Below, in pieces: positions 61,167-64,000 of a stretch of 64,000 nucleotides of DNA. This stretch comes from CAMDPA01 sp965223035. Its GTDB lineage: Bacteria; Pseudomonadota; Alphaproteobacteria; Rhizobiales; Hyphomicrobiaceae. Numbering within the stretch: the stretch's first letter is position 1; every line of letters begins with the position of its first letter. The stretch spans positions 2,418,001-2,482,000 of the forward strand of contig OZ244980.1 in NCBI GenBank assembly GCA_965223035.1, in the 5' to 3' direction. Both the position numbers and the translations under genes were made by a program. A model generated the notes under the pieces. That model searched no databases. It saw only the letters and a list, made by a program, of their open reading frames with translations, and had not been told where the DNA came from.

Positions 61167-62447
61167 TCACTCGGCCGCTTGTTGCTGCGCCGCATACTGG
61201 TCGATGCGAGCTTCGATCTCGGGGCGAAAATGTCGGATCAGGCCTTGTACTGGCCAGGCCGCAGCATCTCCGAGCGCGCAAATCGTGTGGCCTTCGATCT
61301 GTTTTGAGACGTCGAACAGCTTGTCGATCTCGGCGCGGCTCGACTGACCCAAGGTCATCCGCTCCAACACGCGCCACATCCATCCTGTGCCCTCGCGACA
61401 TGGTGTGCACTGACCGCAGCTCTCGTGCTTGTAAAAGTAGGCGATGCGGGCAATCGCTTTAATGATATCGGTGGAGCGGTCCATCACGATCAAGGCGGCG
61501 GTGCCAAGGCCGGACTTGTGCTTGACCAAGGTGTCGAAATCCAAGCTCAGGTCCTGGCAGATGTGGGCTGGCAGACATGGCATCGACGAGCCACCGGGAA
61601 TGACGGCCTTCAAATTGTCCCAGCCGCCGCGCACACCGCCAGCGTGGCGGTCCAACAGCTCCCGCATGGGGATGCCCAATTCCTCTTCCACCACGCACGG
61701 CTGTTCGACGTGGCCGGAGATCTGGAACAACTTGGTCCCGGTATTGTTGGGTTTGCCGATCGCCGCAAACCATGACGCGCCGCGCCGCAAAATGGTCGGC
61801 ACCACCGCGATCGATTCGACGTTGTTGACCGTGGTCGGCGCGCCGTAAAGCCCGGCACCGGCCGGAAACGGTGGCTTCAGGCGTGGTTGGCCCTTCTTGC
61901 CTTCCAAACTTTCCAACAGCGCCGTTTCCTCGCCGCAGATGTAAGCGCCAGCGCCGTGATGCACGTAGCAGTCGAAATCCCAGCCGTGGATGTTGTTCTT
62001 GCCGATCAGGCGTGCGGCATAGGCTTCATCGATGGCGGCCTGGAGGTGCTCGCGCTCGCGGATGAATTCGCCGCGGATGTAGATGTAGCAGGCGTGCGCG
62101 CGCATGGCGAAGGAGGCCACCAGGCACCCTTCGATCAACAGATGTGGGTCATGCCGCATGATCTCGCGATCTTTGCACGACCCGGGCTCGGATTCGTCGG
62201 CGTTGACGACCAGGTAGCTCGGGCGAGGATCGTTCTTGGGCATGAACGACCACTTCAGCCCGGTCGGAAACCCGGCGCCGCCGCGTCCGCGCAGGCCAGA
62301 CGCCTTGACCTCGTCGATGATCCAGTCGTGGCCGCGCTCAATCAACAGCTTGGTCTCGTCCCATGCCCCGCGGTGACGGGCGCCCTCGAGCCCCCGGTCG
62401 TGAAAGCCATAGAGGTTGGTGAAGATGCGGTCTTTGTCGGCGAGCAT
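61167..62447 (-). CDS. nuoF: NADH-quinone oxidoreductase subunit F (complex I)
   Basis: A 426-residue NADH-oxidising subunit with FMN and one 4Fe-4S cluster. GRGGAGFPTGLKWSFMPK (about residues 53-70) is the NADH/FMN-binding motif, GAGAYICGEETALLESLEG (about 168) belongs to the FMN site, and ESCGQCTPCREGTGWM (about 344) with a later Cys in GHTICALGDA binds the cluster. The start MLADKDRIFTNLYGF agrees with alphaproteobacterial NuoF. It comes after nuoE and a small membrane protein gene. No nuoG follows: an OCD-family gene comes next, so the complex I operon is interrupted here. Confidence 0.96.
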   Translation of the reverse strand: MLADKDRIFTNLYGFHDRGLEGARHRGAWDETKLLIERGHDWIIDEVKASGLRGRGGAGFPTGLKWSFMPKNDPRPSYLVVNADESEPGSCKDREIMRHDPHLLIEGCLVASFAMRAHACYIYIRGEFIREREHLQAAIDEAYAARLIGKNNIHGWDFDCYVHHGAGAYICGEETALLESLEGKKGQPRLKPPFPAGAGLYGAPTTVNNVESIAVVPTILRRGASWFAAIGKPNNTGTKLFQISGHVEQPCVVEEELGIPMRELLDRHAGGVRGGWDNLKAVIPGGSSMPCLPAHICQDLSLDFDTLVKHKSGLGTAALIVMDRSTDIIKAIARIAYFYKHESCGQCTPCREGTGWMWRVLERMTLGQSSRAEIDKLFDVSKQIEGHTICALGDAAAWPVQGLIRHFRPEIEARIDQYAAQQQAAE

Positions 62448-62491
62448 CAGCTCAAGCTCCCCATGTCAAGTCGGGCCCGGCCTACCGGGCT

Positions 62492-62689
62492 TCAGGACTT
62501 CCCACTGTTGATCGTCTGGATGAGATAGGTCGCGACGGCAAAACCGAAAAAGCCGGCTACGATCAGGCTGGTCTCGACGTCGAGTTGGCCGACCCAACGC
62601 CCGGCCAAAAAAACCGCCGATCCTACCGCGAGACCGATCATCACGGCGCGGTAGATGGGTCGCTCGGTCGGTTTCTTGTTCGCGGTCAT
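62492..62689 (-). CDS. Small membrane protein between nuoE and nuoF
   Basis: A 65-residue protein starting MTANKKPTERPIYRAVMIGL. Two hydrophobic stretches (about residues 15-32, AVMIGLAVGSAVFLAGRW, and 42-60, LIVAGFFGFAVATYLIQTI) suggest two membrane helices. Small uncharacterised genes interspersed in nuo operons are known in alphaproteobacteria such as Rhodobacter. The gaps of 44 bases to nuoF and 103 to nuoE fit the same operon. Function unknown. Confidence 0.75.
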   Translation of the reverse strand: MTANKKPTERPIYRAVMIGLAVGSAVFLAGRWVGQLDVETSLIVAGFFGFAVATYLIQTINSGKS

Positions 62690-62792
62690 CGTGTCGGCAA
62701 TCGGTTGTTGTGCGCGGCAATGCCTGTTGCGAATGCATGTTGGTGGTGGTGCTGTGATCTCAAACGCTACATGCCGGTGGTCGGAGCAGTCC

Positions 62793-63488
62793 TTATCCCT
62801 CCTTTTGTGCGGCGGCCGACGCATCGGACTTGGCCGCGGCATCTAAGAAGCGCTGCTTCCAACGCCCGACGACAGAACCGTCGAACAGTCTCGGCTCCTT
62901 CAATGTGGTAATGCCGGCCGCCGGCGCGGAAGCGGTGCGTCCAATCTGCGAGCCGGGCTTGACGGGCTGGCCGTTCGCAATGCCGTCCAGAACCCGTTCC
63001 ATCAATTCCGGCGTCAAATCCTCATAGGTGTCCTTGCCGATCTGCACCATCGGCGCATTGGCACAACTGCCGAGGCACTCGACTTCCTCCCACGAAAAAT
63101 CGCCACCAGCGGAGAGCTGATGCGGCTTCGGACTGATGCGGCGCTCACAAACGGCGCGGATCGCCTCCGCCCCGCGCAGCATGCAGGGCGTGGTGCCGCA
63201 CACCTGGACGTGGGCCTTGGCGCCGACCGGGGCGAGCTGGAACATCGTGTAGAACGTCGCCACCTCGTAGACCCGGATTGGAGCCATCTGCAGCATGTCG
63301 GCGACCTCGCGGCAGGCCGGTTCGGTCAGCCATCCCTCCTGCTCGTGAGCGCGCCACAACAGCGGGATGACGGCGGACGCCTGCTTGCCGGCTGGATAGT
63401 TCGCGATCATCTCCCGCGCCCAGTTCAGGTTTTCTGCCGTGAACGCAAAGCTCGCCGGCTGCTCAGGATGAAATCGGCGTACGGCCAC
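62793..63488 (-). CDS. nuoE: NADH-quinone oxidoreductase subunit E (complex I)
   Basis: About 231 residues from a GTG at 63488 (VAVRRFHPEQPASFAF), where homologues begin; the frame extends upstream to 63581 with an unlikely TTG. It is a thioredoxin-fold 2Fe-2S subunit. Ligand cysteines are in QVCGTTPCML (about residue 98) and ECLGSCANAPMV (about 138). KQASAVIPLLWRAHEQEGWL (about 36) is the conserved helical part. A low-complexity C-terminal tail of about 60 residues is longer than in E. coli but usual in alphaproteobacteria. It passes electrons within the NADH dehydrogenase module together with NuoF. Confidence 0.94.
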   Translation of the reverse strand: MAVRRFHPEQPASFAFTAENLNWAREMIANYPAGKQASAVIPLLWRAHEQEGWLTEPACREVADMLQMAPIRVYEVATFYTMFQLAPVGAKAHVQVCGTTPCMLRGAEAIRAVCERRISPKPHQLSAGGDFSWEEVECLGSCANAPMVQIGKDTYEDLTPELMERVLDGIANGQPVKPGSQIGRTASAPAAGITTLKEPRLFDGSVVGRWKQRFLDAAAKSDASAAAQKEG

Positions 63489-63767
63489 GTTGGTCTCGCT
63501 TTGGCTTGGAGGCCCCCCTGCAACCCGTAAGGGCTGTTTCGGTGAGCGCACAGTCGGGTTTGCCGGAAGGCCGCGTGCCAACTCACGGGTCAGAGCGCGA
63601 CGCTACGATGTCGCTCACTGAGTAAGCCGTCCCGACCGGACTGACAAGCCGGACAGGATGCAGCAGGCCGGTCAACACCGGGGTCATGCCATCTGCCCGT
63701 GGGTTGCGCTTTTGATCGTCGCGGGCGCGACCCAGGAGTCTGTGCAAGCGGGTTAAGGGCGATGGGC

Positions 63768-63986
63768 TCATCCGAGCGAGGAAAGTGTCCAGCCGAGGAT
63801 CACCAAGCCGGCGGCAGCAGGTGCGAGAAACAGCGACGTCTGTGAGGCGACGCGAAGGAGGCCAGTCCACACAATGGCGAGCACCAGACCGCCGGCAAGA
63901 ACCACCCAACCGCCAACCTCGCCACCATTGAGTATGGCGGACGCGAACCCGACGATCAGGCTCACAAGTCCCAACAGCACAGGCAC
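63768..63986 (-). CDS. Small hydrophobic membrane protein, uncharacterised
   Basis: A 72-residue frame starting with GTG at 63986. It is very hydrophobic and looks like three short membrane segments (LLGLVSLIVGFASAIL, WVVLAGGLVLAIVWTGLL, LFLAPAAAGLVILGWTL). It lies 280 bp upstream of nuoE on the same strand, close to the window edge, so a longer N-terminus cannot be excluded. No family was recognised; even hydrophobicity along the frame supports coding. Confidence 0.55.
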   Translation of the reverse strand: MPVLLGLVSLIVGFASAILNGGEVGGWVVLAGGLVLAIVWTGLLRVASQTSLFLAPAAAGLVILGWTLSSLG

Positions 63987-64000
63987 AGCTGGCCAATTGA

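Noticed and set aside
63582..63767. Possible tRNA or small RNA gene between the last small gene and nuoE
   Set aside because: No cloverleaf, TTC-containing T-arm or terminator could be drawn by eye; only short imperfect stems are present.

Overview
The window is GC-rich DNA that reads like an alphaproteobacterial chromosome. Supporting this are a complete ccoNOQPGHIS (fixNOQP-GHIS) cluster, a FixK-type regulator, a FixL-like heme-PAS kinase, complex I nuoE and nuoF separated by a small gene, and a FadE/FadB/thiolase beta-oxidation operon. The order cannot be fixed from this sequence; a Rhodospirillales-like lineage is only a guess. No rRNA, tRNA, CRISPR, transposase or phage gene was found.

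1-15.6 kb: a catabolic block. Four different large (molybdopterin) subunits of the xanthine dehydrogenase/CO dehydrogenase superfamily share one visible FAD subunit and one visible 2Fe-2S subunit. With them are a CoxG-like protein, an ACMSD-type amidohydrolase, a glutathionyl-hydroquinone reductase, a glyoxalase-fold protein and a Crp-type regulator. None of the large subunits has the CO-oxidising form I motif, so the substrates are probably organic (aromatic or N-heterocyclic) and remain unknown.

15.6-30 kb: envelope and lipid functions. A DegP/HtrA-type protease lies beside an exported protein made of ten 19-residue repeats (17686-18372). Then follow fadE, a FadB/FadJ-type bifunctional enzyme and a thiolase, malonyl-CoA decarboxylase, a YpfJ-type zinc metallopeptidase and accA on the opposite strand.

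30-35 kb: a 2-oxoacid:ferredoxin oxidoreductase (korAB) preceded by an NAD(P)H-linked flavoprotein with two ferredoxin-type clusters.

35-56 kb: a low-oxygen and stress block. It holds Usp, Hsp20, a phasin-like protein, an APH-AAA kinase fusion, a DUF2189 membrane protein, the whole cbb3 oxidase cluster, a hemerythrin protein, an exonuclease-CBS-DUF294 protein, a membrane hybrid kinase whose PAS domain carries the FixL heme histidine and the oxygen-sensing arginine, an OmpR-type response regulator, a FixK-like activator and a small gene coupled to it. FNR/FixK boxes lie before ccoN and before the DUF2189 gene. Three direct repeats spaced 10 bp apart lie between the response regulator and fixK. 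Together they suggest an oxygen-sensing cascade built like FixL-FixJ-FixK, but with an OmpR-type middle component.

56-64 kb: an epimerase and a cyanuric-acid-hydrolase/barbiturase-family protein face an EamA transporter and an ornithine-cyclodeaminase-family protein; then come nuoF, a small membrane protein, nuoE and another small membrane protein.

Two families of palindromic intergenic repeats run through the window. Family A (about 60-140 bp, CTAG ends) sits mainly between convergent genes and provides the stop codon of three genes. Family B (about 70-190 bp) forms long GC-rich hairpins. Short tandem repeats of 12-18 bp are also common between genes.
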